A stretch of 64,000 nucleotides of DNA from Planctomycetota bacterium (GCA_024280885.1 JAJRPF010000016.1:52036-116035), one strand, 5' to 3'. Shown: positions 26,104 through 34,388, counted from the first letter of the stretch. The notes: a model not told the origin generated them from the sequence alone. Made by a program: numbers and translations.

Positions 26104-26127
26104 CGCGAACTCCTTCGTGCGTCTTGT

Positions 26128-26895
26128 CTACATCCCGGGCAGCGGTTCACTGCGCGAGACGCTGCCTTCGAACTCTGCTGTGGTGATGGGTCTACCGGTC
26201 TCGGGCGTCGCCGGACAATGGCGGTCACGCCGAAGTTCGAGGTCCCGGATCACGGCCCGCTTGAAGCTGCGCGTGGCGGTGCACGCCTGCATCTCCTTGC
26301 GGTACTCGGCGATATCCACGCACTCCAAGTTCAAGCGCAGCCGCTTGAACGGACGCGGGAAACGCTCGCCCGGCGCCTGCACGTGGTGGAGACCGCCACT
26401 GTACGCGATGACCATATAGCCCTCGCCCGTGGCATCGATCAGATCCGCGATCCCGCCGCGCACGGTCATCGGCTTGCCGGCCTTATCCAGCCCGCCCCGC
26501 CGCATCATGCGCCCCTCCGGCATGATCACAACCATCGAGCCGGGACGCGCTGACTTGAGCACGGCTTTCCACGATGCGTCCCGCTTGCGCGTGATCTCGA
26601 TGACCTCCGCGGCGATCGACCGAAAGAGCCGGCCCACGATGGGGCGGTTGAGCGTGACATCCGCGATCGGAACGGCGCCGTCGGAGGCGATCTTCTTCAG
26701 GAACCCGATCGGGAGCGAGCCCGCGAAGACCGGTTCGAAGAGGCTCGTGTGGTTGAGCAGCGCGCCGATCCGGACCCGCTCCCAGATATCGTCCGGCGGC
26801 GTGCCGATCCACTGGACCTCGTGCCTGAAGAAGGTCTTCGAGAGGCACCGCACCACGCGCAGAAACGCATACACCGAGAGTGCGCGTGGCTTCAC
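26128..26895 (-). CDS. PlsC-like lysophospholipid acyltransferase
   Basis: The 255-residue protein has the acyltransferase blocks of the PlsC/LPLAT superfamily: the catalytic NHTSLFEP (H-x4-E in place of the usual H-x4-D), a middle block around FKK..PIADVTLNRPIVGRLFR, and the glycerophosphate-binding VVIMPEGRMMRRGG. It would acylate a lysophospholipid or related acceptor at the inner face of the membrane. The H-x4-E variant and the long basic C-terminal tail place it outside the housekeeping PlsC group. It lies between the glycosyltransferase (56-base gap) and the cyclophilin, all on one strand. Confidence 0.8.
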   Translation of the reverse strand: MKPRALSVYAFLRVVRCLSKTFFRHEVQWIGTPPDDIWERVRIGALLNHTSLFEPVFAGSLPIGFLKKIASDGAVPIADVTLNRPIVGRLFRSIAAEVIEITRKRDASWKAVLKSARPGSMVVIMPEGRMMRRGGLDKAGKPMTVRGGIADLIDATGEGYMVIAYSGGLHHVQAPGERFPRPFKRLRLNLECVDIAEYRKEMQACTATRSFKRAVIRDLELRRDRHCPATPETGRPITTAEFEGSVSRSEPLPGM

Positions 26896-26951
26896 TGGGC
26901 AGCGTCACCTGGGGACATTCCGCCTTGTTTAGCCGAGACGGCGCGTCCGCC

Positions 26952-28085
26952 CTACGGAGTCGTGCGGGAGATCGTCTCCCGGATCAGCCGTTCGTAGCGT
27001 GGCAGGAGCGTCGCCGTCCGATGCTCTTCGACGATGTCGCGCCGGTCGTCGCGCAGTCGGATTTCGCCCGCGCTCCACGCGCGGCAGAGCGCGGCGAGGC
27101 GGCGGACGAGGTCGTCCGGATCGGTGTAGAGATCGGCAGCGGGCAACAACTCCGGGTACGAGAGCCGCGCCGGGGCGAGCGGCTGCGCTCCGTGCCAGAC
27201 CGCTTCTAGCAACGCCAGCCCGAAGAACTCCTGCCGGGCCGTCGAAACAGCGATGTGCGCGCGTCCGAGCAGCGCCTCGTACTCCGCCCGCGTCGGTGCC
27301 GTGCCCCAGTGAACGATGCGCTCGCCCAATGCCGTGCGCGCGGTCTCGAAGACGGCGGGCTCCTTACGGAAGCGCTGCCCGCAGACCGCGACCCGGAACG
27401 GGATGTCCTCCCCTGCGAGACGCGTGAGCGCGGCGAAGAATTCCTCCGGCGCCTTGTCATGCTCCCAGCGGTGGTTCCAGAGGATGATCGGCCCGAGTGC
27501 GCGCTCCTCCGCCGTCGGCGAGTCGTCGAACGCCGTGTCCGGCAGTTCCGAGAGGTCCATCGGGACCGCGAGCACGGTCGAGCGCGCGCGCAGCGTCGCC
27601 ACCCAGCCCGGCGGCACGGCGTCCGGCATGCGCGCCAGCAGCAGCTCGGCGCCATCCAGGAACGAGTCGCGATTCCACGCCGAGTTGAAGACCACGCGAT
27701 CAGCCGCCAATGCCGACACCATCTGCACGTACCCGAAGTCGAGATCGAAGCGCGCGCCGCTGTCTCGTTCCTGCTCCGGATACGCGAACTGGTTCTCGTG
27801 GAAGAAGAGGATGCGCGGCACACACGCTAGTTGCGGCAGCAGCCCGACCAGCTCGGCGAGGTTGACGAACGAAGACGCCCACACGAGATCAAAGGGCTCC
27901 GCCGTCTCCGACAGCTCCGCCGCGCACGCCAGCGCCGCCCACGGCGCCGCCCCTCGCATCCGCCACTTCCAATGCCGTCCCGGAAGCGTGATCTTCGTCC
28001 ACTCCGCCTTGACGCCGGTCGTCAGCGCATGCGTGAAGCGCGCATGCGACCCCGCCTCGAACGGCTCGACGTAGAGAATGCGCAT
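26952..28085 (-). CDS. GTDC1/QTMAN-like glycosyltransferase (DUF3524 type)
   Basis: The 377-residue protein starts MRILYVEPFEAGSHARF and has the block LPGRHWKWRMRGAAPW. Both are diagnostic for the DUF3524/GTDC1 family. The C-terminal half is a GT4-type domain with ILWNHRWEHDKAPEEFF, AVSTARQEFFGLALLEA and the donor-site E-x7-E region. The vertebrate member QTMAN mannosylates queuosine in tRNA-Asp. Bacterial members are common in some phyla but their acceptor is not established. A tRNA-queuosine or other nucleoside acceptor is therefore a family-based guess. No tgt or que genes are in this window. Confidence 0.82.
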   Translation of the reverse strand: MRILYVEPFEAGSHARFTHALTTGVKAEWTKITLPGRHWKWRMRGAAPWAALACAAELSETAEPFDLVWASSFVNLAELVGLLPQLACVPRILFFHENQFAYPEQERDSGARFDLDFGYVQMVSALAADRVVFNSAWNRDSFLDGAELLLARMPDAVPPGWVATLRARSTVLAVPMDLSELPDTAFDDSPTAEERALGPIILWNHRWEHDKAPEEFFAALTRLAGEDIPFRVAVCGQRFRKEPAVFETARTALGERIVHWGTAPTRAEYEALLGRAHIAVSTARQEFFGLALLEAVWHGAQPLAPARLSYPELLPAADLYTDPDDLVRRLAALCRAWSAGEIRLRDDRRDIVEEHRTATLLPRYERLIRETISRTTP

Positions 28086-28111
28086 GGCGAGATCGTAACG
28101 CGCCGCTCAGA

Positions 28112-28265
28112 GCGGACGCGCGTTGCCGTGACGACTCGGGGAGTTGAAGCTCCGTCCCCGTGTAGGATTCTGCGCGACGTTGCGAAGTGCGACGGTGTGG
28201 TTGACAGGCTGACGAGCCTGGTCGGAAGTGGAGCGTTCAAATCGACGAATTGAGCCTGGCACCGC
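28112..28265 (+). repeat. Dispersed repeat R1, copy A
   Basis: This copy aligns without gaps to copy D (31600-31754). The right 65 bases (28201-28265) agree at about 57 of 65 positions and the left part is more diverged. The right 55 bases also match copy B in inverse orientation (about 47 of 55). It contains the hairpin ACAGGCT-GACG-AGCCTGGT. It overlaps the TTG start of the downstream lipoprotein gene. Confidence 0.85.
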
Positions 28266-29038
28266 ATGTCTTAGTTGGTCTGTCCGTGTGCGTGGTCGTT
28301 GCCACAGCGTGTTCCGACCCGGAGATCGGCGCGCCTGTCCCGAGTGATGCCCGTCCATCGTGGCAGTACATCGACTTCGATTGGAAGGACCTTGGTGACC
28401 GGGCGGTGCGACTCACCGACTCAAGAGGGCGACAGGTGCGCCGCGCCGTCTTGCCTCCGGTGCCGCAGGTGCGCCGCAGGAGTGATATCGCGGAGTGGAG
28501 TGGCTCTGTTGAGAGCGAGGATCGCGGGACCGTCAAGCTCAGCGTAACTCTCAGTCTACGAGAGGCAGTCCCCGACGAGGTTCAGTTCCCCGGCATTGCC
28601 GACCGGGTAGAGAGCGTGCGGTTGGTGTCACGACTACTCGAAGAGGGAGCGCTCGTTCTCACGGATACGGTGTTGCACGAGTTCGCAGACCCGGAGCGTA
28701 TCGACTCTGACTTGCATGTCACAATCCCGGCGACAGCAGCGATGATGCTCACCGTAGAGCTGCGCTTCACGGACGCCGCTCGGGTGGAATTGGTCGACGG
28801 GGCAGAGCCACTTATGGGCGAACCGATACTCATCTGGCACGCGCGGCCGAACTCCGCGGGTCGGGGACGCATCGTCTACCGAAGCGACTCGGCGACGCCC
28901 CCCATGTCAGTGGAGTTTGTGGAGCGCGATGAGTACGCTTTCACGACTGCGATCGGCGCGTTCGAGAACGACCTCGGGCACTCTGTGAGCTTCGATCTCA
29001 GCGCGGAGAGGATCGCCGACACGGAACGCGTTCGCTGA
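28250..29038 (+). CDS. Hypothetical lipoprotein
   Basis: The 262-residue protein has a lipoprotein signal (VCVVVATAC, Cys21) if translated from the TTG at 28250; no other start gives a signal peptide. The mature part is predicted to be beta-rich, with SWQYIDFDWKDLGDRAVRL near the start, a repeated pattern of charged strands, and VEFVERDEYAFTTAIGAFEN near the end. No family is recognised. The start codon and first five codons fall inside repeat R1 copy A, so the gene may have been joined to the repeat by insertion. The gene is flanked on the other side by an inverted R1 copy. Confidence 0.6.
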   Translation: MSLAPHVLVGLSVCVVVATACSDPEIGAPVPSDARPSWQYIDFDWKDLGDRAVRLTDSRGRQVRRAVLPPVPQVRRRSDIAEWSGSVESEDRGTVKLSVTLSLREAVPDEVQFPGIADRVESVRLVSRLLEEGALVLTDTVLHEFADPERIDSDLHVTIPATAAMMLTVELRFTDAARVELVDGAEPLMGEPILIWHARPNSAGRGRIVYRSDSATPPMSVEFVERDEYAFTTAIGAFENDLGHSVSFDLSAERIADTERVR

Positions 29039-29065
29039 TGCGAAACACGGAGCCCACGTCGTACC

Positions 29066-29147
29066 GTGCCAGGCTCAATTCGGCGTCTTGAACTCTCCAC
29101 TTCTTGCCAGGCTCGTCGGCCCTCCCGGCGAAGTGCGCGACTTTACG
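29066..29147 (-). repeat. Dispersed repeat R1, copy B (inverted)
   Basis: The reverse complement of 29066-29120 matches copy A (from GCTGACGAGCC to its end) at about 47 of 55 positions without gaps. The adjoining 29101-29147 matches copy C closely, including CTTGCCAGGCTCGTCGGC. It begins 28 bases after the lipoprotein stop. Confidence 0.8.
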
Positions 29148-29152
29148 AAACA

Positions 29153-29222
29153 CTGAACCCGGATCAACTCCTTGATCGACGACTTGGCTCACCGCAGGGC
29201 CGAAGCATCTATCCGGGTTCAG
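29153..29222. repeat. Long hairpin h1 next to the beta-propeller gene
   Basis: CTGAACCCGGAT (29153-29164) and ATCCGGGTTCAG (29211-29222) form a perfect 12-bp stem with a 46-base interior. The same arms occur at 31404-31469 on the other side of the adjacent gene. It may serve as terminator for the minus-strand gene ending at 29290, but it is larger than usual and lacks a T-run. Confidence 0.75.
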
Positions 29223-29289
29223 TACTTCTCGAATCGCGAAACTTCAACAGCCTGCTCGCACAGCACTCCCCCGAGAGCGGCTGTCGCGA

Positions 29290-31347
29290 CTACTTGTCGG
29301 CCGGGGCGGCGAGTCGTGCCAATGCTTCGGCGAGCGCGGCCGTTTCGAAGTCGACTTCGTTGACGGACGTAACTGCGAATTCGCGCGTGCCGAAGAAGAT
29401 CAGATAACTCCTGAGAATCGTCCGATCGTTGCGGGAGTCGCAGATCACGACGTTGACCAGCGAGACCATCTCGAGATCACTGGTGCGTTGCGCGACGATC
29501 GTCGCCTTCTTCACTTCGTAGCCCGCCGGGAGCGGGTCGAAGCGACGCAGTACCTGGCTGGTCACGATCGTCGAATCGTTGTCCTTCTTGGCTGGCGCGG
29601 AGCCGACCTCCCGAATCTGGACGATATGCTGATCCGGCCGGTCGTTCACGTCGGCATCCGCCGTGAATTGGATCAAGAGACCGTCCGACGTCGCGGTGAC
29701 CAGATAGTGATCCTCCACGTTGCCGCGCGCACCCAGACTCGGCGACACGCGTAGCGGGTCGGCTCCATCGGGGTCGCACACGAACAACGTCGTTGCTTCG
29801 AAGCCATCCCCGTCGCGGTAGATCAACTTGCTGCCGTCGGGGGCCCAGAGGAAGTCTGGACACGCGTCCGTGATCAGCGCCGTGTCCGTACCGTCGGGGT
29901 TGCACGAGTAGAGCGAGTTGCGGTCGATGTACGCGATCCGCGATCCGTCCGGAGACCACTCGTTCTGCCCGAAGAAGTTGGGCCCCGCCGACGCGATCAC
30001 ATTCGGGTCGGCGCCGTCGAGACCGACCGTCGCCAGGGACGCCGAACCGCTCGCGACGAATTCGTAGAGCACGGTCTCTGCGACAGGGCTCACCTTGATC
30101 GACGAGTCGTCGCTGCCGAAGTCCTTCACATTCTGTCCGGCTTGCGAGACCACAACGGTGCCCGTGCCGTCGGCGTTCACGACGACGAGCTCCGTCTGGA
30201 AGCTCCCTCGGTCGACGTTGGCGGCGTAGATGAGTCGGTCGGAGAGCCGTGACCAGGCGAAGAAGCGAATCTGGTCGGTGCTCAGGTTGCTGGCCGACAC
30301 CTCGGTGATCTCGCCGGAGGCGGCACTGAGTACGCGCACCTCCGCCGTGGCGTCTCCGTTGCGATCAGTGCGAAAGGCGACGAACTCCCCGTTGCGCGAC
30401 CATCGGAACGTCTCGTCGATGGGGAAGCCCCGGAGGACCTGTTCGTCTGACGAGTGGAGCGTAGATGCCTGCCGGTCGAAGAGCGCGAGTGTGTCGGGGG
30501 CTGTTCCGGCCGCGACGAGAGTTGTGGAGTCCGGCGACCACAAGCTGAACTCCCAGTCCGCGTTCGGCAGCGCGCCTGTCGTCGTGGTGTTGCCGTCCGA
30601 GACGTCTACGAAGACCATCCGTGCGCCCTGCTGGAAGGCGAGGGCTGCGCCGTCCGGCGCGCGTGCCGGGACCGGACTCTCTAGTTGCGCCTCGCCGGGG
30701 CCCGTGTCCACCACCGTCCGGTTACCCGTCGCGGTCTCGATTTCGAGCAGTTGGACCGTGCCGCCCTTGTTCGCCGCCAAGAGGTAGAGGGTCGCATCGA
30801 GCTCCGGTGTCTCGGGTTCCAGGTTCCCGGCATCGGCCACGGCTCTGTCCGCGGCCTTCCGCGCCTTGAAGAGCACCGCGATGCGCGACTTCGTCGTCTT
30901 CGCCCGCGACTTGTCGAGCAACTTCTGCGCCCGATCGATGCCCTTCGTCACCTTGGCTGCCGTGACCTTCTTCCCGACGGGGATAAGAGCGCGTGCGGCG
31001 ACGAGATCGGCGTCGATCGATGTATCCACCGCGTCGGCCGCGTCGACGATCGGTCGGACGAGCGCCGCGTCGTCTGCGAACCGCTTGAGGAGCGCGCCGG
31101 AGACCCTCTTCAGCAACTTCACGTCGCCCAACTCCGAGGTCGTGTCCTTGCCGAGTTTCTTCAGGGCTTGTGTTGCCGTCTTGAGCGCCTTCTTGCCGAC
31201 CTTCGTGTCGTCGTCCGCGAGTGCGGCGGCTTTGGCCTGAAGCGTCGTCTCGAGGCCGTCCAGGAGCGTCGTGGCGCGCTCTCCCCGGGCCACGCTCGCC
31301 AGAATGGCGCAGATCAGTCCACAGATGATGAGGGGCTCTCGGGGCAT
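29290..31347 (-). CDS. Secreted TolB-like beta-propeller protein with helical N-terminal domain
   Basis: The 685-residue product has a signal peptide (about 1-23, PLIICGLICAILASVA) and a ribosome site GAGGAGACGTG. Residues about 25-190 form a Lys/Ala-rich helical domain, with pieces such as KVGKKALKTATQALKKLGKD, seen in exported planctomycete proteins. The rest has WD40/TolB-type blades with recurring WSPDS, WSRNGEF, WSPDGSRIAYI and WAPDGSKLIYRD. Such propellers bind proteins or carbohydrates outside the cytoplasm. No catalytic domain is seen. The gene is bracketed by hairpins h1 and h2 and by R1 repeats. Confidence 0.8.
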   Translation of the reverse strand: MPREPLIICGLICAILASVARGERATTLLDGLETTLQAKAAALADDDTKVGKKALKTATQALKKLGKDTTSELGDVKLLKRVSGALLKRFADDAALVRPIVDAADAVDTSIDADLVAARALIPVGKKVTAAKVTKGIDRAQKLLDKSRAKTTKSRIAVLFKARKAADRAVADAGNLEPETPELDATLYLLAANKGGTVQLLEIETATGNRTVVDTGPGEAQLESPVPARAPDGAALAFQQGARMVFVDVSDGNTTTTGALPNADWEFSLWSPDSTTLVAAGTAPDTLALFDRQASTLHSSDEQVLRGFPIDETFRWSRNGEFVAFRTDRNGDATAEVRVLSAASGEITEVSASNLSTDQIRFFAWSRLSDRLIYAANVDRGSFQTELVVVNADGTGTVVVSQAGQNVKDFGSDDSSIKVSPVAETVLYEFVASGSASLATVGLDGADPNVIASAGPNFFGQNEWSPDGSRIAYIDRNSLYSCNPDGTDTALITDACPDFLWAPDGSKLIYRDGDGFEATTLFVCDPDGADPLRVSPSLGARGNVEDHYLVTATSDGLLIQFTADADVNDRPDQHIVQIREVGSAPAKKDNDSTIVTSQVLRRFDPLPAGYEVKKATIVAQRTSDLEMVSLVNVVICDSRNDRTILRSYLIFFGTREFAVTSVNEVDFETAALAEALARLAAPADK

Positions 31348-31403
31348 CACGTCTCCTCGTGGCTTCCTTCGCGATCGATGTGATCGTAGCTCATCGTGAG
31401 ATA

Positions 31404-31469
31404 CTGAACCCGGATCGTTCCTTCGGCCTCCCGAGCGAGAGCCAGATCGAAGAGACGATCCGGGTTCAG
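31404..31469. repeat. Long hairpin h2
   Basis: CTGAACCCGGATCGT (31404-31418) and ACGATCCGGGTTCAG (31455-31469) form a perfect 15-bp stem; with two mismatches it extends to about 22 bp. The arms share CTGAACCCGGAT/ATCCGGGTTCAG with h1 at 29153-29222. It lies 56 bases upstream of the beta-propeller gene start. Confidence 0.8.
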
Positions 31470-31542
31470 CATTTCGGACGCGCTCGCGCGTCACCGACAC
31501 GCTCGCGGACTTCTGTCTCCCGGAAGTCTACGCACCGCGCCA

Positions 31543-31590
31543 CGTCTTGCCAGGCTCGTCGGCTCTTCCGGCGAAGTGCGCGAGGTCACG
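31543..31590 (-). repeat. Dispersed repeat R1, copy C (partial, inverted)
   Basis: This interval matches 29101-29147 of copy B closely, sharing CTTGCCAGGCTCGTCGGC and CCGGCGAAGTGCGCGA. It lacks the part of copy B that matches the right end of copies A and D. It lies just before copy D in opposite orientation. Confidence 0.7.
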
Positions 31591-31599
31591 TTCGGCGGT

Positions 31600-31754
31600 C
31601 CGCGACGTGCGTTGCCCAAGCGGCACGGCGCGTTGAAACCCCCGTTCCCGTACGGGTCCTGAGCGACGTTGCGAGCTGCAACGGTGTGGTTGACAGGCTG
31701 ACGAGCCTGGTCGAGTGTGGAGTGTTCAAGCCGACGAATCGAGCCGGGCACCGC
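31600..31754 (+). repeat. Dispersed repeat R1, copy D
   Basis: It is colinear with copy A over about 150 bases without a gap. The block ACGGTGTGGTTGACAGGCTG and the hairpin CAGGCT-GACG-AGCCTG are identical. Where copy A has the TTG start of the lipoprotein gene, this copy has TCG. It ends 49 bases from the decayed toxin gene. Confidence 0.85.
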
Positions 31755-31803
31755 GTCCCGCCGAGACGACAGGAGCACAGATACGGCACGGTGTGATGAT
31801 CTT

Positions 31804-32176
31804 CACTCGTCTCCGAGTCGCGGCCGGCGAATGCGGAGACGGCCGGATCGATAGACCGCGACCATCGGTGGCCCCAGTCGACTGCGAGGCCGAGCAGCGG
31901 GCGCAGTCCGTCAATCACGGCAGCGGCCGGCTCATCGCCGGGTCGCAATCGCAGGATGCCGTGAAGGCGCTGCCCCTCGCCCAGCGCCAGGCGTGCGAAG
32001 TCACTGTCGTGGGTAAGCACGAATCGCTGCCTCCCAACACTCTCAGCGAGAATCGCATCGTCGGTTCACGCCGCTCCACCGATCTCGACGACGGTCACGA
32101 TGTCGACACCCTCCGCGCGCAGGAATTCGATGACCTCGGCCGCGATATTGACGTCAACGAGAAGGGGTGGCAGCAC
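31804..32176 (-). pseudogene. Decayed DUF5615 (PIN-like) toxin gene with a nonsense codon and a frameshift
   Basis: Conceptual translation from GTG at 32176 gives LLVDVNIAAEVIEFLRAEGV and VDIVTVVEIGGAA, then an in-frame TGA at 32068-32066. It continues in the same frame with TDDAILAESVGRQRFVLTHD, SDFARL and GILRLRPGDE, which are the core motifs of DUF5615 PIN-like toxins. The expected C-terminus, MVAVYRSGRLRIRRP ending in a TGA at 31806-31804, is in another frame, so one frameshift lies near 31880. Two independent lesions make an active toxin unlikely. The intact DUF433 antitoxin gene sits 11 bases upstream. Confidence 0.8.
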
Positions 32177-32187
32177 GCCAGTCCCGG

Positions 32188-32442
32188 CTACGTAACCTCG
32201 ACCACGATGTCGTCTCGAAGAGCCTGCTGCGCGTAAGCGACGGCGGCTCTGACATCCCGGATCGCGAGGATCGGATGCGACGCCGTGATCTCACGCTCGG
32301 TCGCTCCGTTCGCGATCAGTCCGAGGATCTGCTCCACGCTGATGCGCGTGCCGTCGATCACGGGCTTGCCGCCAAGAACCCGTGCATTGCAAACGACACG
32401 TCGCGCGGCAGGGGATTCGTCGGCAGGATTGGGCGCAGTCAC
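32188..32442 (-). CDS. DUF433 family antitoxin
   Basis: The 84-residue protein has the DUF433 core: a start VVCNARVLGGKPVIDGTRIS, then VEQILGLIANGATEREI and the ending HPILAIRDVRAAVAYAQQAL. The domain is a homeodomain-like HTH that pairs with DUF5615 toxins and probably binds the module's promoter. The frame is intact while its partner downstream is broken. It could persist as an orphan antitoxin or simply be in early decay. Confidence 0.85.
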   Translation of the reverse strand: MTAPNPADESPAARRVVCNARVLGGKPVIDGTRISVEQILGLIANGATEREITASHPILAIRDVRAAVAYAQQALRDDIVVEVT

Positions 32443-32924
32443 GACGCCAGTCTAGCGCAGCCTGCGGAAGCACTCGCACGCCGCGAACTTGGTGTGGGCT
32501 GCGGTGCCAGGATCGCGTCCACCGAGCCGCCTAGAGCGGTCTCCGTCCCACACGGAGTACGTGCGCGTCACGTTCCCTCGTAAGAGACGGTGCCTGCGAA
32601 TGCGGACTTCTGAAAATCGCGATGCGGTACCGAGACCGGTGAACGTCGTCGGTTTCCAAATGCACGCTGACCCGCTCATGACGAACGCCACCGATCCGCG
32701 CTCCGAGCACGGCGTCGCGAAGTCGCGAGTCGGAGCGCGCGAGGCGCCCGGCGCGCCGGCCCTGCACCACTCCGGTCAGTGCACTCCAGCCAGTGAATTG
32801 AAGAGCGAGTGGCCGCGACTGCCCGGCGAATTCGCGGCATCGATCCTTGATAACCTGCGCTTCTTGCTTTACTTATGATGCCCAGACTTTCAAGGTAAAA
32901 GTTATTATTGCATGAGGTGGCGGC
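32443..32924. other. Intergenic region with AT-rich end before the ATPase gene
   Basis: No gene is recognised in most of this 482-base gap. The last 60 bases are unusually AT-rich for this genome. They hold a candidate -35, TTGATA (32847-32852), followed 17-18 bases later by TACTTAT, and a small dyad ACTTT-CAAGGTA-AAAGT (32886-32902). These may form the promoter and an operator of the ATPase gene. The base composition suggests that gene and leader came from another source. Confidence 0.4.
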
Positions 32925-34388
32925 GTGAGCTGGGACTTCTACGGTCGCTCGACAGAGCTATCCGCGCTCAAGGGGATCTTGGAGCGAGAGCGTTGGTTCT
33001 TCGCTCGCATCACCGGTCGACGACGCATCGGGAAGACGACCCTTGTTCAACGCGCGTTGGCGGCGGCGGGGACCGAGAGAGTGCTCTACGTCCAGATCCC
33101 CGACTCGGCCCCCGCAGGCGTGCTCTCCGCCGTCGCCGATGCGTTGGAGACGTTCGATATCGACCCGGCGATCTGCCGCGCACCGACAAGTCTGCGCGGA
33201 CTGGCCAGACTCGTGGGCACTCTTGCGCGAGCCGGGTACGTCGTGGCGCTCGACGAGTTTCAGTACTTCAGCCGCAAGCACCTGTACGAGTTCACGTCAC
33301 ATCTGCAGGCCGAAGTCGACACTCTGTCCGCCGACGCTGGCAACGTCCCTGGGGGACTGTTCGTGCTCGGCTCGCTGCATACCGAATTGGTCGCGCTGCT
33401 TGAGGACCGGACAGCTCCGCTCTACAATCGAACGACTGACCACATCGAATTGGATCACCTCGAGACCTCGTCGGTCTGCGCCATTCTCCGCGCGCACGCG
33501 GACGACTCGCCCGAGCGACTGCTCTCTCTCTGGAGCTTGTTCGAGGGCGTCCCGAAGTTCTACCGCGACTGCTACGAGCAAGGAGTGCTGGGCGCGACGC
33601 AACGCGATCTCCTGTCGCGGATGTTCTTCCGCAGTTCGTCGCCACTGCGGACCGAGGCCGACAACTGGTTCTTGAGCGAATTGCGTGGCCGCTACGACGT
33701 CGTGCTGAAGTACGTCGCCCGTCACCCCGGTTGCTCGCACAGCGACCTCAAGGGCTACGTCCACGATATGAGCCCGCAGAGCGGGGAGCAGGTCGGCGGA
33801 TACCTGAAGATCCTGATCGACAAGTACAGGATGATCGAGAAGCGTCTGCCGATCTTCGCGCGACCACGCGTCAAGCGCGGCCGCTACTACCTCCGCGACA
33901 ACTTCCTGCGGAGCTGGCTTTCCGCACTGGCGAACCCGGTCGCCGCCGTCAACTTCCGGCCGGAGAGCGTGCTCATCGCACAAGCACTCGAACGACTCCA
34001 GGTGACGGAGGGGTTCAGCTTGGAGCGCCTCGCGGCGCAGTTGTACGAGGAGCGGAGCCGCGCAGGTGTCGGCGAGTTCGCCCTGACACATCGCATGGAG
34101 GGCTATTGGGATCGCGGCGACACGGAGATCGATCTCGTCGCGGTGAACGATGACGACAAGATCATCCGATTCGGATCCTGCAAGCGATCCGCGAAGAGAG
34201 CCGTCGCCGACATGCCGCGACTGAAGGCTCATGCCGCGCGCTTCCTCGAAGCGCACCAGCGCTACAGCGATTGGCAAGTCGAGTACGCGGCGATCGCCCC
34301 GGTGCTCGACAACGCGACACGCCAGGCGATCTGCAGGGCAGGAGCCATTCCGGAGGACCTCCCGGATCTGCTGGCCGATCTCGCGTAA
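32925..34388 (+). CDS. Archaeal-type AAA ATPase with DUF234 nuclease-like C-terminus
   Basis: The 487-residue protein opens with an ATPase domain: Walker A GRRRIGKTTL (31-40) and Walker B VVALDEFQYF with D110-E111. A winged-helix region (about 230-290, KYVARHPGCSHSDLKGYV) and a DUF234 domain follow. The DUF234 domain has a PD-(D/E)xK-like signature: E401-I-D403 in TEIDLVAV, then K420 in FGSCK. The family is abundant in archaea and scattered in bacteria, where its role is unknown. The GTG start has GAGGTGG upstream. The gene stands alone with an AT-rich leader, which fits horizontal acquisition. Confidence 0.85.
   Translation: MSWDFYGRSTELSALKGILERERWFFARITGRRRIGKTTLVQRALAAAGTERVLYVQIPDSAPAGVLSAVADALETFDIDPAICRAPTSLRGLARLVGTLARAGYVVALDEFQYFSRKHLYEFTSHLQAEVDTLSADAGNVPGGLFVLGSLHTELVALLEDRTAPLYNRTTDHIELDHLETSSVCAILRAHADDSPERLLSLWSLFEGVPKFYRDCYEQGVLGATQRDLLSRMFFRSSSPLRTEADNWFLSELRGRYDVVLKYVARHPGCSHSDLKGYVHDMSPQSGEQVGGYLKILIDKYRMIEKRLPIFARPRVKRGRYYLRDNFLRSWLSALANPVAAVNFRPESVLIAQALERLQVTEGFSLERLAAQLYEERSRAGVGEFALTHRMEGYWDRGDTEIDLVAVNDDDKIIRFGSCKRSAKRAVADMPRLKAHAARFLEAHQRYSDWQVEYAAIAPVLDNATRQAICRAGAIPEDLPDLLADLA

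Noticed and set aside
29153..31469. Integron attC sites around the beta-propeller gene
   Set aside because: The arms lack the RYYYAAC/GTTRRRY boxes, and no integrase or array of short cassettes is present; kept only as unexplained matching hairpins.
32066..32068. Selenocysteine or programmed recoding at the in-frame TGA of the DUF5615 gene
   Set aside because: A second lesion (frameshift) lies downstream, DUF5615 has no known selenocysteine, and no SECIS-like hairpin follows directly.
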